A stretch of DNA of 64,000 bases from Emiliania huxleyi CCMP1516 (lineage: Eukaryota > Haptophyta > Isochrysidales > Noelaerhabdaceae). The translations under genes were made by a program, and so were the position numbers. Location of the stretch: assembly GCF_000372725.1 (NCBI RefSeq), contig NW_005197128.1, forward strand, positions 378,370 to 442,369, given 5' to 3'. This document shows positions 21,888 to 36,094 of this stretch, in pieces. The first letter of the stretch is position 1. Every line of letters begins with the position of its first letter. The notes under the pieces were generated by a model. The model saw only the letters and a list, made by a program, of their open reading frames with translations. It did not search any database and was not told the origin of the DNA.

Positions 21888-24014
21888 CTGAAAGAAGGGG
21901 CTCAAGCGGGCTGAGCCAGGAGCCAGACGGGAGAGGTCGCCCTCTGTGGGACGGTGTCGCCCAAGCCGTCGTTGGCGGTGATGCAGAGCGCCGCTCGCGG
22001 CTTCGGGCGGCCGGAGCCCTGGCCTTTGATGTTTCCCAAGTTGCGGATTCGGGAGCCCACCCCTTTGGCCGCCTCCGGGACGTACCCGATGTTGGACTCG
22101 TTGACGAACCCGATGACAGCCTTGAAGAGGGGCGGGCCGACGACTTGGTTGCACACGACGAGCGCGACGATGCAGGCCGCAAAGTCGGGGCCCCACGAAA
22201 AGTGCGGCGCGACCTATTGCCGCTCGGAGCCCCTCACCGCACCGGCCTAGACCTCCGGGTGTCGAGAGGCAAAGTGCGGCGCGGCCGTCTGTGCGAGGCC
22301 GAGCGTGACGCCGGCCTGCGTGAGAAAGGCCATCCAGTAGCGGTTGTAGTACTCGGCGGGCTGGCCGCCCAGCTGGCCGCCCAGGCGGGAGCCGGCGATG
22401 ATTGAGAGCGAACGGGCGCCAAAGAGGAGGATGCAGGCGGAGCGGTTGCGCCACAGCACGCCCAGGTCCATCGTGATGCCCGTGAAGGTGAAGAAGAGGA
22501 GGTAGACGGGGCCAGACAGGTCGGTGACCGAAGCGTGGAACAGGCGGGCCTACGTTCGATGCGAACAATCAACGGTGTGGAAACACTCAAGGGTCGGCCG
22601 ATTGAAAGACTCCCAAACAATGGCGGCCCCCCAGAGCCAGAGCCGTTGCACCCTGTCCCAAGGGCGAGGGGCTGGCGCGCCTTTCGGACAGACGAGAAGT
22701 TGGACGCGATGAAGCCGGTCACCTACCGGCGTATGATGAGTATCATTCATACTCCTCCCCATCTAGTCTCGAGAAGAGGGACGCGAGGAGGGCGGCCACC
22801 ATGCAAACCACCAGCGGGTTGAGCCGCGCCGCGCCGCGGGTTACCTCGTCGTACTCCTCGCCGAAAAAGAGGGCGAAGCCGGTGAGCAGAAAGGCGGCGC
22901 GCTGCGCAAAGGCGACCAGCGCGCCGACGAGGAGCGCGAGAGGCGCGAGGGGGGCGGGAGTGCGGCACCAGCCGTCGGGCAGGCGCGCGTACACGACGAG
23001 CGGATAGGCGAAGCCGAGGAGCGCGCCGGCGACGACCGAGAGGAGGGTCTGCTTGAGGAAGGCGAGGAGGAGCATGGCGCCGGCCGCGGCCCCGCCCTCG
23101 CCGCCCTCGGCCTCTCCGGCGGCGGTGAGGGCGTTGACGACGAGCTGTGTGAGGGCGAAGAGGAGGACGACGACCACGTCCATCAGCACGGTGACGGTGA
23201 GGACGGTGGTGGTGAAGGGGCCCTTGGCGTGCAGCTCCTCGATGATTGCGATGGCGGAGGAGGGCGAGCGAGCGACGGCGAGGCAGGCGATGAGCAGCGC
23301 GGCGGAGATGCGGTGCGACAGCGGCAAATCGACCAGGAAGGGGAGAAAGAGGTCGCCGAGGGCTAGGGTGCTCAGCACGGACGCGACCCAGGTAACCGAG
23401 ACGAGGCCGGTCAGGACGGAGACGGCGGCGGACAGGTTCTCGCGCACCTCGTTGAGGTGGAGCTTGCCGCCCGCCGACAGGCCGATGAAGCCGAGCGCGA
23501 CGTCGTTGAGCCAGAGGAGGCGGCGGGACTCGTCGGAGGAGAGGACGTCGCAGCCGTACGGTCCGGCGACCACGCCGAAGAAGAGGAATGTGGTGATGGC
23601 GGGGAAGCCGAGCCCGGACAGCAGCGAGCCAAAGGTGTGCGCAGACATCCCGACGAGGAGGAGGAGGAGGAGGGCGGGCGCGATCTCGTTGGAGCACTCT
23701 GCGACGCACCCCTCAAGGTAGCAGTGAAGGAGCCCCTCGCCGGCGACGCCAACGCAGCTCTCGGCCGCCTCGGCCGACTCGGCCGCCCACTCCGCATCCG
23801 CCCCGCTGCCCACCTCGCCCGCGTCCACAGGCACAGCGGCGCCTCGCTCGACGCCTCCCTCGTCACCACCGAGGATGGAGGATGGCGCGCTGCTGTTGCT
23901 GCCACCCTCGGCGGCGCCCGAAATCACCACGTCGCCCCACACGTCGCCCTCGTCCAGTGGTGTGATGGGCGTGCTGGATGCGGCGAGGCACACAAGCGTG
24001 ATTAGGGACTTCAT
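21888..24014 (-). CDS. CPA2-type monovalent cation/H+ antiporter, membrane domain
   Basis: Exon 1 (24014 to about 22750) starts with a signal-like helix (MKSLITLVCLAASS), then a ~90-residue acidic, Ala-rich lumenal or extracytoplasmic segment. The exchanger core follows: ITTFLFFGVVAGPYG, LLWLNDVALGFIGLSAGGKL, LIACLAVARSPSSAIAIIEE (family Na+/H+ exchanger motif) and VLMDVVVVLLFAL. Exon 2 (22549-22286) adds YLLFFTFTGITMDLGVLWRN, and exon 3 (22213-21961) VCNQVVGPPLFKAVIGFVNE. Intron 22214-22285 is read as GC-AG; its first 16 bases repeat the first 16 of exon 3 with one mismatch. Intron 21888-21960 is also GC-AG. The junction between exons 1 and 2 was not resolved. Probably a K+/H+ or Na+/H+ exchanger of an organelle or plasma membrane. 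Confidence 0.8.
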
Positions 24015-24608
24015 GGGATCAACAGCCTCCGCCGCCTCGGCCGAGCGCCAGCAGCGCCGCAGCAGGCGCCTGATCTCGTGCGATCTCGATAATTAAGATT
24101 TCAGCAGCCGCCGTCACATAAAACGCCAACCCAGGGCCCGATGGGCTCAAGCAGGTTTGCCTCTCGCACCCCGTCTGTTTTCCTTTCCTTTTTCTCTACA
24201 GCACCCTCTCTTTTCCTCTCTTTTTTCGGAAAACTGCGTGGAAATCGTCAAATTTTGGCCCCCCGGGGCTCTGAGCCGAGTCTGAGGCTGGTTTGGGCCC
24301 AAAATCAGCCAAACTTTAGGCCAAATCGGCAAAATGCCGGGAATTTCGCGGAGAACCCGTGTATACCTGGAAATTACCCTGCGGCAAAGAGGTGCAGCAA
24401 TCGACACAAACAGACACAGTCACAGACAGCCAAAGCCAAACAGATGCCACACACGTAAGAATGGAACAACAGTTTACCTTATCTGTCGGGCTTTGCAACC
24501 CTCTCCTACACCTCGCACCTGGCGCAATGGCCATGCGTTTGCGTGTCCCATGGCCATGCAGCGGGCGGGCGGGCGACGACGAGATAGGCGAGCTCTAGGA
24601 GGGCGAGC

Positions 24609-24958
24609 TCACTGGCGCTTCTTCCCCTTCTTCTTGCCATGCTTACCCTTTGAGGCGGTCTTGCGCTCAGTCGCCGCCGCGACTCTCTCTGCCGATCCGG
24701 CAGGGTCTGGGCTGTCTGCCCCTCCCGACATCTGCTCCCATGCCTGGTCTGCGTAATCCTCCTCTTTGATGACCAGCCCAAGGCCCGGGTCGACGCATAG
24801 CGCAGCAAGCTCACCTCAGCGTCCAACGCAGTCGCACACTCAGTCGCCACCCGCAGAAAGCGGCTCTCGCGCGTGCCGTCATCGTAATAGGCGGCGTTGA
24901 GGAGGCAGGCCTCTAGCAGCCGGTAGCCGCGCTCTTCAAGTGCGATGCAGACCTTCAT
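24609..24958 (-). CDS. Small hypothetical protein with a frame break
   Basis: The N-terminal half reads MKVCIALEERGYRLLEACLL and ends near EVSLLRYA. The plausible C-terminal half is one frame away (LVIKEEDYADQAWEQMSGG ... a Lys/Gly-rich end KHGKKKGKKRQ, stop at 24609-24611). Either a short intron (a good GTGAGC donor is at the break) or a one-base change separates them. Repeat D begins right at the ATG, so the 5' end of this gene may have been replaced by that repeat. Family not recognised. Confidence 0.4.
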
Positions 24959-25180
24959 GGGTAGCGAGGATTGGTGTAACCCGAGCCACGGAGGCTTTTT
25001 CTGACGGCCGACCGTCAGTGCACGGAGTTGCCCCTTCTCCGACTGCCCCGGCTAGTTCCCGAGGTCGTCGGGTGTGACCCTGCGTCCCCCGAGACCTAGC
25101 GCGGGTGGATTGGAGGGGGCTCGCTGCAAGGAAGGGCTGTGTAAGAAGCCGATCCTCGTAGTCCGCCCCACTCCTCCCCA
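24958..25180 (+). repeat. Repeat D, copy 1
   Basis: Reverse complement of 36095-36320 with scattered differences. Landmarks are GGGTAGCGAGGATTGGTGTA, TGACGGCCGACCGTCA (itself a dyad), CGGAGTTGCCCCTTCTCCGA and CCCCGAGACCTAGCGCGGGT. Confidence 0.85.
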
Positions 25181-25340
25181 TCGGGCCGCATAAGCGGCCA
25201 CGCCTCGCAGATTCGTTTCTCGCGCCTGGGTCAGGCGCGCGGGGCATCCCCCGGGTCGCTCGACCAGCGATCCGAGAGTGGCCCCTATGCGAGGGAAAGA
25301 GCGGGGCCCCTCGACGCCTCTGTCCGGCCCTCCGAGGGGG

Positions 25341-25980
25341 GGGAGGGAATTGCAGGGTCCCCACGGGCCGCCTCAGTTCGGCCCTCCCGAGGGGGGGTGG
25401 GGAGCAAGGGGGTGGGGGGATTGGGGTGGTGGGGAGGGGTCTCGGTTTCGTGAGGCTAATACTGGCCTTTCGGGGAGGGGCCTCGCGCCAAGCGCTCATC
25501 ACCGAAGTGAGAGCTGCCTGACCTCTTCCCCTCCACCTCCCTCGAGGATGACGATCGGCCGTCGATCCCGAGGCACGAGGGTCGTCGGTTGAGCTAGGGA
25601 GCCTGGCGATGGATGCCACCGCGACCCCTCGTGGCATCTCTCTCGCCGTCGGCGAGCTAGGGGCTCGCGGACGGCCGACTTTTGATATGACCATTAGGAC
25701 AGCCGGCCCATCGTCTTCGTGGACGTCTGTCCTCGTGACACCCACACCCCACACGGCCTGTCTTGCTTCGGGGGGAGGGAATTACGGGGTCCCCACGGGC
25801 GCCTCAGTTCGGCCCTCCCGAGGGGGGGAGGGGAGCCAAGGGGGTGGGGGGATTGGGGTGGTGGGGAGGGGTCTCGGTTTCGTGAGGCTAATACTGGCCT
25901 TTCGGGGAGGGGCCTCGCGCCAAGCGCTCATCACCGAAGTGAGAGCTGCCTGACCTCTTCCCCTCCACCTCCCTCGAGGC
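25341..25980 (+). repeat. Direct duplication of a ~208-bp unit
   Basis: 25341-25548 and 25773-25980 are nearly identical (shared: GTCCCCACGGGC, TTTCGTGAGGCTAATACTGG, CTTCCCCTCCACCTCCCTCG), 432 bp apart. The rest of 25180-26620 is G/C-homopolymer-rich sequence, including a GGGCGGGCGGGGCGG tract at 26150-26235. I see no supported gene before the CCCH protein. Confidence 0.9.
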
Positions 25981-26633
25981 AGCGAGTAGGCAGCGTCCAG
26001 CGAGTAGTCAAGGACAAGGTGGAGGGGCCTCAGTTGGAAGGAAGGCGCGCAAGAGCACGCCCTACGTCTTCCCCTCCACCCTCGAGAGTACCTATACGCT
26101 AGACGAGCGAAGGGCGGTGGCCAGTGCGCGGGCGAAGGGGGGGCGAGGGGGCTGGGCGCGGGGCGGGCGGGGCGGCCGGCAGGCGGGGCGGGCGGGCAGG
26201 CGGGGCGGGCAGGCGGGCGGGGAGGCGGGGAGGAGAGGGAAGGCTTAGCCATCAGCTGCTGTCAAGCCGAGGCGGCGATAGCCCATACCTGTGCGTATAG
26301 AACGCCAGTCCAGGCACGGGCCGGCCCCGGCCGCGGGTTCCCACCCCCGGCCTGGCCTGCTTTCAACGAAACCATGTCTCTGCCACAACGGCGCCCCAGA
26401 CCGCTTGCTATCGGAGGTTCGCGACGCCCGGCTCCCTTCCCAGGGCCGTCGGCTGCCCCCCCGCCGCCGCCGCGCGCAGAGCGTGTACCCGACTGCACAT
26501 GTTCATCCCCGCCCGTACCCCCCCTCCCCCCTCCCCCCCTGTTCCCCATTCCCCCTTCTCTCCCCGCGATTCTGCGTCGATTCATGTAGGGTGTTCTACT
26601 ACCGCGGACTTTGACCACAGGCTGGTGTGTGAG

Positions 26634-27567
26634 ATGCAGAGCATGTACGAACACCCTCGCACAATGCCCATGGGGTATCCACCGCACGGCATGGCCATGT
26701 CTGTGTACGCCATGCCGATGCCAATCTACCCTGCCATGGTGCCGGCGCCGTCCCCGATGGGCCGCCCCCTGCGCCCGCGACTCTGCCGCAACTTCGAAAG
26801 GTTCGGCCAGTGCGTGCGCGGCGACTTTTGCACGTACGCCCACGGCACAAACGAGCTGCTGCCGTACGTCGATGCTGCACGCGAGCGCGAGGCTTGCCTG
26901 TGGGACATGGTCCCAGGGCCATACGACGGAGGCCGCTTTGGCGGCGGCGGCCGCGGCCGCGGCGGCCGCGGCCGCGGCCGCTTTGGGGGTGGCGGGGGGG
27001 GAGGCAGCAGCAGCACTGGTGGTGGCGGCGGCGGAGGGGGATGCGGCCACCTCTACAAGACGCGGCTCTGCGCGCACTTCTCGGCTCGGCGGCGCTGCCC
27101 GCGAGGCGGGAGTTGCAACTTTGCCCACGGCCAGGAGGAGCTACGCGCACCTCCCCGAGCAATCTCGGAGCGCGAGCTGCTCAAGCAGGCCAAATGCCCG
27201 CCCCACCCCGCCCCCCTTCACTCGCGCTCCACCACCCTCTTGCCTCGCCTCGCAGGAGGCTCTCTCAAAGACTCGCCTCTGCCGCCACTTTGAGTCCTCC
27301 GGCCGGTGCCCAATGGGGGACGCTTGCCTCTTTGCCCACGGTGAGGCGGAACTCCGCGTTGTGCGCGACCCCGGTGTCGTGAGCAGCCGCGCGGCGGCCG
27401 AGCGCGCGGCCTCGCCAGGGGCAGTGCGGCTGACACTCCGCGTCTCGGCCGGCGGGCGAGTGCAGGCGGGGATGCAGCTGACTTGCAGGCGCCAGACACA
27501 CGCGAGTTCGCCCGCTCGGACGGTAGCTGCCATGCGGGCGTCGGCGGGCCCGGCCCGGGCCGTCTGA
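26634..27567 (+). CDS. Triple CCCH zinc-finger protein with RGG-like region
   Basis: Exons 26634-27188 and 27256-27567 give 288 residues. Three C-x8-C-x5-C-x3-H fingers are visible: CRNFERFGQCVRGDFCTYAH, CAHFSARRRCPRGGSCNFAH and CRHFESSGRCPMGDACLFAH. This is the tandem TTP/ZFP36-type spacing that binds AU-rich RNA. Between fingers 1 and 2 is a Gly/Arg tract (GRGRGGRGRGRFGGG), and the N terminus is Met/Pro-rich. The intron (27189-27255, 67 bp) starts GC and ends TCGCAG; the joined frame LLKQ|EALSKTRLC is good. An upstream 5' UTR intron ending CCACAG at 26620 is possible. Probably an mRNA stability or processing factor; targets unknown. Confidence 0.85.
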
Positions 27568-27599
27568 CGCTACTACGCATTCCAGCAGCAAGACCCCTT

Positions 27600-28029
27600 C
27601 CACCTGCGCAGAGCTCCGGGGTGCAAGGAAGGCAAAAGTAGCTGGGTCGTGAAGAACCCGAGGTTGCGGAACTTCAGAGGACGTCTCGCAATGTTGGCGG
27701 TGGAGGTGGAGGTGCGGGTTGTGGGTGCGTTACTGTGGCTCTGCTCGCTGCCGGATGTCTCGAGATCCCCCCCCGCCGGTCGCCGCTGCCTCCCGCGCCC
27801 TCCGGCGCCTGCTGCTACACTGCAGGTCGGCGCGCGCGCGCGGACGAGGCGGCGAGGGCCCCGTGCCCGGGGGGAGGTGTTTTCTTGAGTGTCCTTCCGT
27901 GCATATCCTCTCAACAACAAGTTCAACAACGATCACAAGAAATGAGCAGGTGAACAACATGGACACGTACACACTCTCCGCTGTGTGTATATAGAGTACT
28001 GATGACACTCACCCGGCACACACACATGG
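27600..28029. other. Intergenic, no gene seen
   Basis: Between convergent genes. Short minus-strand frames (for example at 27573-27929) have no recognisable domain. No large repeat noticed. Confidence 0.45.
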
Positions 28030-30894
<2,865 letters not shown>

Positions 30895-31059
30895 AGGCCG
30901 AGTTTCTTTTTCAGGTAAGTAGCTCTCGAGCGCCGTCTACCTCCGTGATAGTGCCACGACGTGCGGCCTAGAATAGCGCACGCCAAGCAGTAGGCAGCTA
31001 GCCTGTGAGGAGGGCGTCCATAGACACCTCACTCACAAGACCCCACACACGGTCTCGTC

Positions 31060-31415
31060 CGTGCCTCGCCGGGCGGCGAGATTGCTAGAGGTGGAGCAAG
31101 CCTGCTCTAGCCTCGCATGTTACTTCCTGTCGTCTGTTGTGTCGTTGTGCCCTTGTTTGTACTCTTGGCACCGTGGAGTGCTTGGTTGGGGGGGCGACAG
31201 GGAGGATGACAACATGTGGCCTTGCGTTATGTGTGTACGCCAACTCCGGGTGTGTGGCAGCCAGCTGGCTGTGTGTCTTGTGAGCCTGTTTGTGTCTGTG
31301 TGTCGCTCGTGCGTGCCGTCATCATCTGTCTAGGCTCTAGCGTCCACCCATACCGCGTTGGTGTCCAGTCGACCAGTCCGAGCCTGGCTGTTCTTCACCT
31401 TTCTACCTAACCTAA
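31060..31415 (+). repeat. Dispersed repeat B, copy 2 (longest)
   Basis: Starts with GTGCCTCGCCGGGCGGCGAG and continues through GAGCAAGCCTGCTCTAGCCT to the shared GCCAGCTGGCTGTG core and the CCATACCGCGTTGG end. It holds ~80 bp (31125-31200) that are absent from copy 3. The surrounding 30930-31790 shows no gene; it has TTCTACCTAACCTAACCTAG and GGTAGGTAGG stretches. Confidence 0.85.
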
Positions 31416-31791
31416 CCTAGCTCTAAACTTTCCCGGAGGAGGACTGCTGACGAGGTTTGCGATGGGGAGCGACCTTGCTTGGAGCACTTGAAGCACTTGG
31501 AGCCACGCGAAGCGTTTCTTTCTTTTATACTTACGGTTCGCCGCTCAGGCAGTAGGGTTCGGGCTCCCACCTACCTAGCCGGATAGGCGGTCTGTTCACA
31601 CTCGCTGGAGCTCCCAGATAGGTACCGGTAGGTAGGTTGCGCCAGGTTGGGCTAAATGCGCCAAATTTTCTATTTTCGCTGTTTTCGCGCGAGAATCCAC
31701 AGACCTATCCGGCTAGAAGAGCCTGAATCCGCCGCCAAGGGCGGCGGCGCTGGGCGTTGGCCTCCGGGTGACCGGAGTTTCATAGGAAACC

Positions 31792-32871
31792 ATGTCTGAT
31801 GCTGAGGGCAATGTCCCTCCAGTCGAGATGATGGGAGACGATGACTGGCGGTGCGTGATGGAGCTCGTTCCGCCTGACGACCAGCTCGCTGCAAGGCTGG
31901 TCTGCGCCCGGCTGAGCCGTGCGGTGAGTCGTACTCGCACGCGGGTGGTCTGCACGCTGCGATCAGACGCGCTGCGACAGTGGGCGGCGACTATCGGGTC
32001 GCCGTCGCCCTGGCCCCACTGGGTGGAGTGCCACTCCCTCTCGAAGGAGTCGTACAATGGACGGGTCGGCCGCGCACTGGCGCCTCCGAATGAGAACGGC
32101 CGGGTGCCGGTGAGTCTAGACGGTGGGCTGGGCGAGCTCGAGCCAATGGGGGTGAAGCCAATCCTGGTGAAGGTGGCCAACCTGCGGGCCCTCACATGCT
32201 TCGAGACGGAGCTCGTCTACGCAGTGCTGCTCAAGTCGGGCGTCAACGGTCCCGGCAACTGGCGCGAGGTGACGCTGCCGCGCCGCCACTCATGCTTTGT
32301 GCGAGAGCAGCTGAAGGACACGGCTCGAGTCCCGAACGCGCTCAACTGGCGGTTGGGCTTCCTCACACCGCAGCAGATGGATCAATGCGGCTTGACCGCG
32401 GGGACTGCAGGTGAGCTGCTTGACTTCATGGCACATGCAACGGCCAACTCTGCGGCTCTGGACGGCGCGCGGTGGGCGCTCGTGCAACGGCCGCCGCTCC
32501 TCGAGGCGTGCGGTGAGAGGGTGGCGCTGCAGCGCGTCTCGAAGCCGTCCTCGCTCGGCCGCATGCAAATGGCGAACCAGCCAGCCTGCCTCCTCATGAT
32601 CGATCTCAGGAGCGGCGTTGCTCCGCCGCACCACATGGACGGCATTGGCGACGCCTACGTCTACAAGACGGCGCCGCGTTCGTCAACGACGGGGCGGCCT
32701 GCCGGTGGAGCGCCGGTCCACTTCCGGCTCCACGACTTCGAGCACATCTGGGACTGGATCAACGGCGAGCTCGGCTCAGGCGAGGCGCTGGCCGAGGGCT
32801 ACGAGGTGAGCGCGGAGGAGTTCACAGCGAGCCGCAAAAAGTTTGATCGGCGCCGCGGGCGTGCGCGTTGA
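31792..32871 (+). CDS. Hypothetical protein with a short F-box-like N terminus
   Basis: Single-exon ORF of 359 codons with a clear start (AAACC ATG T). Residues ~15-50 (DDDWRCVMELVPPDDQLAAR, then LVCARLSRAVSRTR) resemble an F-box, the Skp1-binding helix motif of ubiquitin-ligase adaptors, although the match is weak. The rest is mixed alpha/beta without recognised repeats. It contains NREVTL-like and CFETELVYAVLLKSGV segments and a His-rich stretch PPHHMDGIGDAYVYK, and ends in a basic tail. No LRR, WD40 or kelch repeats are visible, so a ubiquitin role is only a suggestion. Confidence 0.6.
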   Translation: MSDAEGNVPPVEMMGDDDWRCVMELVPPDDQLAARLVCARLSRAVSRTRTRVVCTLRSDALRQWAATIGSPSPWPHWVECHSLSKESYNGRVGRALAPPNENGRVPVSLDGGLGELEPMGVKPILVKVANLRALTCFETELVYAVLLKSGVNGPGNWREVTLPRRHSCFVREQLKDTARVPNALNWRLGFLTPQQMDQCGLTAGTAGELLDFMAHATANSAALDGARWALVQRPPLLEACGERVALQRVSKPSSLGRMQMANQPACLLMIDLRSGVAPPHHMDGIGDAYVYKTAPRSSTTGRPAGGAPVHFRLHDFEHIWDWINGELGSGEALAEGYEVSAEEFTASRKKFDRRRGRAR

Positions 32872-33179
32872 GACCCACTGTGTTGAGACGTTGAGTCGTT
32901 GAAACCGCAGTGCGCCCGCGCGCCGCGCAGCGCGCGTATACTTTTGTAAACTTTTGCACGGTTTTGTGCTGCGGCAAAGCAGTGTGTCAAAGTTCTACGC
33001 TCAACCTCCCCGCCAAGCCCCAGCAGCATCCAGCAAGGCACGCCGCGGTCTCTGAAGCGTGGCCGCTCTCTGCTCTCACATCAGACCGGGCGGCTATATC
33101 GTGTGTGTTTGTGCCCTGTGAGCTTGAGGGTCGCGGTGGCGCAGGCGGGGGGACACCATGGCACGCCTTTCGGAGGGCC

Positions 33180-34835
33180 CTATCGGCCGCTACTGTTGCC
33201 TGGGCTGCGCCCCACGTCCTGCCACTCGTCGTGCGTCTCGGCTGCGAGCAGCTTGGTCGTGGCCGAGGTTTGCATGTCGTGCTCGCGGGGGCCGCGGTGG
33301 CCATGCGGCGAGCCATGCGGCGAGCAGTGCGCAGTCTGCACCTCGTGCCGTACCTTGGCGGCAAAGGCGACGAGCGTAGTCCCGAGCAGCAGCAATGAGA
33401 GGGAGAGGTGGAGGGAGTCGCCCCCACTCGAGATTGGCAAAATCGGGCCCTCGTTGTCCAGCCAGAAAGCCGCCGCCTGCCCGCTGGCGACACTCCAGCC
33501 GGCGACACTCCTAAAGTCAGTCCACAGCGGCCACCCGAGCCGAACGGCGAAGACGGCGCTCGCCAGCACCGCCCGGCCACGGTCCGCCGCCGAGCGCGGC
33601 ACGTCGGCGTCCGGAGGAAGCGGCAGAATGTGCAGCGGCAGTGGTTCCGTAGTTGCCACCACCGCCTCCATCAGAATTTCGTGGCTGGTGCTTCTGGTGC
33701 TGAGCGACGTGATGCGTCGAGCCTCCTGAATCTCCGGCTCGAACGCCTTGCGACACGAGCAAGAGAGCGGGTCGAGCGCCAGAATCAGCAGTGGTGACAT
33801 GTGCACAGGATCAGGCCCGTGCGAGCCCAACAAGACCACAAAGGCGACGTAAAAGGCGAGCGAGAGCGCGCACACGAGGACGCGACAAGCGGTCGCCGCA
33901 CGCCCCTGTGCGGAGAAGAGGACAACGACGGGCAGCGCAACCTCGAGGAAGAGGTTGCCGCAGGAGAACGCGGCCAGTGTGGGCTCGGAGGGCCGGAGCC
34001 ACGTGCTCGGCCGCGCGTGAGCCGCTTTCTGCAGCCACTCGCCGTCGAGGTTGGCGATGACGCCGTGGACCCTCAGCTTGTCCACACCCGACAGCAGGTA
34101 GGTTGGTACCAGCACTGCACTGATGAGCATCTGGCGCAGCCAGCTGCCAGCGCGCTCGTTGGTGGCGAGGCCCGGCACTGCGGTGGCGGCGAGGAGCACG
34201 AACATGGCGACCACCTGGGGCGTCTGGTGGCCGCCGGTGTAATCGAGAGCGACGCCAACGAGGTAGGCGTACAGGCCGGCACCGGCGGAATAGCTCGCTG
34301 CGGCTGTGCGCGTGTAGGCCGCCGGCACAAGCAGAAACACAACCCATGAAGCAACCAGTGCTACCCGCACGCACGAGAGCCGGGCGTACCACTCGGCGGC
34401 GGTCTCTGGGGCGAGCGTGGGAACGAGGACCTCTGTCAGCGGCGGCCGAGTGCCACTCCGACCGGGTTGATCGCGCATCAGATCGACGAGCTCAGGAGCA
34501 GCTAGGGTGTCCTGCTCGGCCACAGCGATGCCGAGGAGGTCGACGGCCAGCAGTGAGGCGACAAACAGCTTGAACGACACTGCGGGACGAGTGAGCGCCA
34601 TTTGACCACTCCACCACATTGAGAGGCCGTCTGCGCTCAGATGCGAGGTGGTCCAAGCAAGTGCGCGCTCCGCCACTCTCGAGATGGCGCCTATCCCCAG
34701 CCGCGTCACTGTGAGCATCACTGTGAGACTCGAGTCTCTATGTGGCATCGGCGGCTCGCCCTCGAATGCGACACCGACGGCGAGCGCGAGACAGAGGCCG
34801 GCGAGGACAACGAGGGTAGGTATACGCTCCTCCAT
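33180..34835 (-). CDS. HTTM-like multi-pass membrane protein
   Basis: Single-exon ORF; I choose MEERIPTLVVLAGLCLALAV as the start because it opens directly into a membrane helix (a longer start exists at 34928). About nine or ten hydrophobic helices are seen, e.g. VALVASWVVFLLVPAAY, VVAMFVLLAATAVPGL and LFLEVALPVVVLF. The segment VPTYLLSGVDKLRVHG...DGEWLQ matches the HTTM-domain pattern (helix, GxxKL, then WxxG) found in vitamin-K gamma-carboxylase-like proteins. The catalytic carboxylase signature is not evident, so function is unknown. The C-terminal ~45 residues are His/Gly/Pro-rich and probably cytosolic. Confidence 0.6.
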   Translation of the reverse strand: MEERIPTLVVLAGLCLALAVGVAFEGEPPMPHRDSSLTVMLTVTRLGIGAISRVAERALAWTTSHLSADGLSMWWSGQMALTRPAVSFKLFVASLLAVDLLGIAVAEQDTLAAPELVDLMRDQPGRSGTRPPLTEVLVPTLAPETAAEWYARLSCVRVALVASWVVFLLVPAAYTRTAAASYSAGAGLYAYLVGVALDYTGGHQTPQVVAMFVLLAATAVPGLATNERAGSWLRQMLISAVLVPTYLLSGVDKLRVHGVIANLDGEWLQKAAHARPSTWLRPSEPTLAAFSCGNLFLEVALPVVVLFSAQGRAATACRVLVCALSLAFYVAFVVLLGSHGPDPVHMSPLLILALDPLSCSCRKAFEPEIQEARRITSLSTRSTSHEILMEAVVATTEPLPLHILPLPPDADVPRSAADRGRAVLASAVFAVRLGWPLWTDFRSVAGWSVASGQAAAFWLDNEGPILPISSGGDSLHLSLSLLLLGTTLVAFAAKVRHEVQTAHCSPHGSPHGHRGPREHDMQTSATTKLLAAETHDEWQDVGRSPGNSSGR

Positions 34836-34929
34836 CAGAAAGATCGACGCGAACGTGAGGCGTTGAGCTGCGGATGGGAAGGGGTGTGATTGGCGGGAGT
34901 GCGAGCCGTGGCAGTGTGGGGGCACCACA

Positions 34930-36090
34930 CGCCTTGATCGCTGTTACCGCACGCCGCGGGCAGCAGGCGGCAGCCGAGGAGCCCGTGCGCCGCGTCAACC
35001 TAGGGCCACAAAGGTTCAGTCAGGGAAGCCCTTTGAACGGCAAATTGGCAAATCGGTCAGCCATGAGTCACCGCTTGACGGCTCATTTGAGCGATGACGG
35101 ACTTATTGTCGTCGTTTAGTCGGTCGGTGAGATTGAGCTCGACCGGGACCGCAGTAGCCCTCGTGCTGCTGGTCTGCGTCGCCAGGGCAAGCGAGACGAG
35201 CGCCGAGCATCGCATCGTCATGGCGCCCGTCAGATAGCTGGCCGTGACGCCCAAGTTTGTGCTTCTGGGTTCGGGCTCTTCCGGTAGGGGATCTGCCGCC
35301 AAAACGCCGTACCTACCGACCTGTCCCCAGGCCGCGCAGCGAATGGCAAAAATGGCGAAAATATTGGGGTGTCTTCCCCGAACCCTGCTCGCCGTTTTGC
35401 GATAAAAGAAGAAATAGAGCGCACGGCGCACGCGGCGCAAGACAGGCGACAGACAAACAGACAGACAAGCCTCTAGGGCACCGAGTATGCGCCGCCAGAT
35501 CTCGAGGCTATGCCCTATGCCTACACAGCCTCGCACGCATGGGCAGTCAAGAGGGAGCATGCTCCATGCACCTTCTCAGGACAGCGCCAGTGCCTCTCAG
35601 CTCTCTCTTGGAACCGGCAAACGTGGTTGGTGGTCTCATCTCACCAATGTGGGACCAGTGCGGCATCGCGCCATGAACAACTCTGAACTGCGCCTCACCA
35701 CTGACCGGGAGGGCCGCCAAGTGGGCCAGCACAGGTCGCACATTGTGGCAGCAGTCAGCAGTGCACGCTGATAGCTAGAGGAGAGTAGCAGCGTCAGGGT
35801 CGCAGGGACGGATCGTGCCAAGCCTCACTCGCCCGGCCGGCCGCGTGCAAACGTCGGCCTGTCTGCTGTCTGGAGTGATCTGTCGGCGGTCACGGTACGA
35901 CCGATCAGGTTGGAGGTTTCTTACTTATGGTTGGAGGGCCTCTATCTATCTGCTGGTCTATCTGTGTGTACTCCTGCAGATCTTTCCAAATCTGCCCTCT
36001 GAGCAACCGTGTCCGTGATCACTCGGGAAGTCGGTGCTAATAGAAGAGACTAATAGAGCCGAGGTAACGCTCCGACTGGGGAGGAGCGAG
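34930..36090. other. Intergenic, no confident gene
   Basis: A 52-codon minus-strand frame at 35057-35212 starts like a signal peptide (MRCSALVSLALATQTSS) but is isolated. 35240-36090 is closer to balanced in base composition than the genes, and I recognise no gene or RNA there. Confidence 0.4.
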
Positions 36091-36094
36091 GCAG

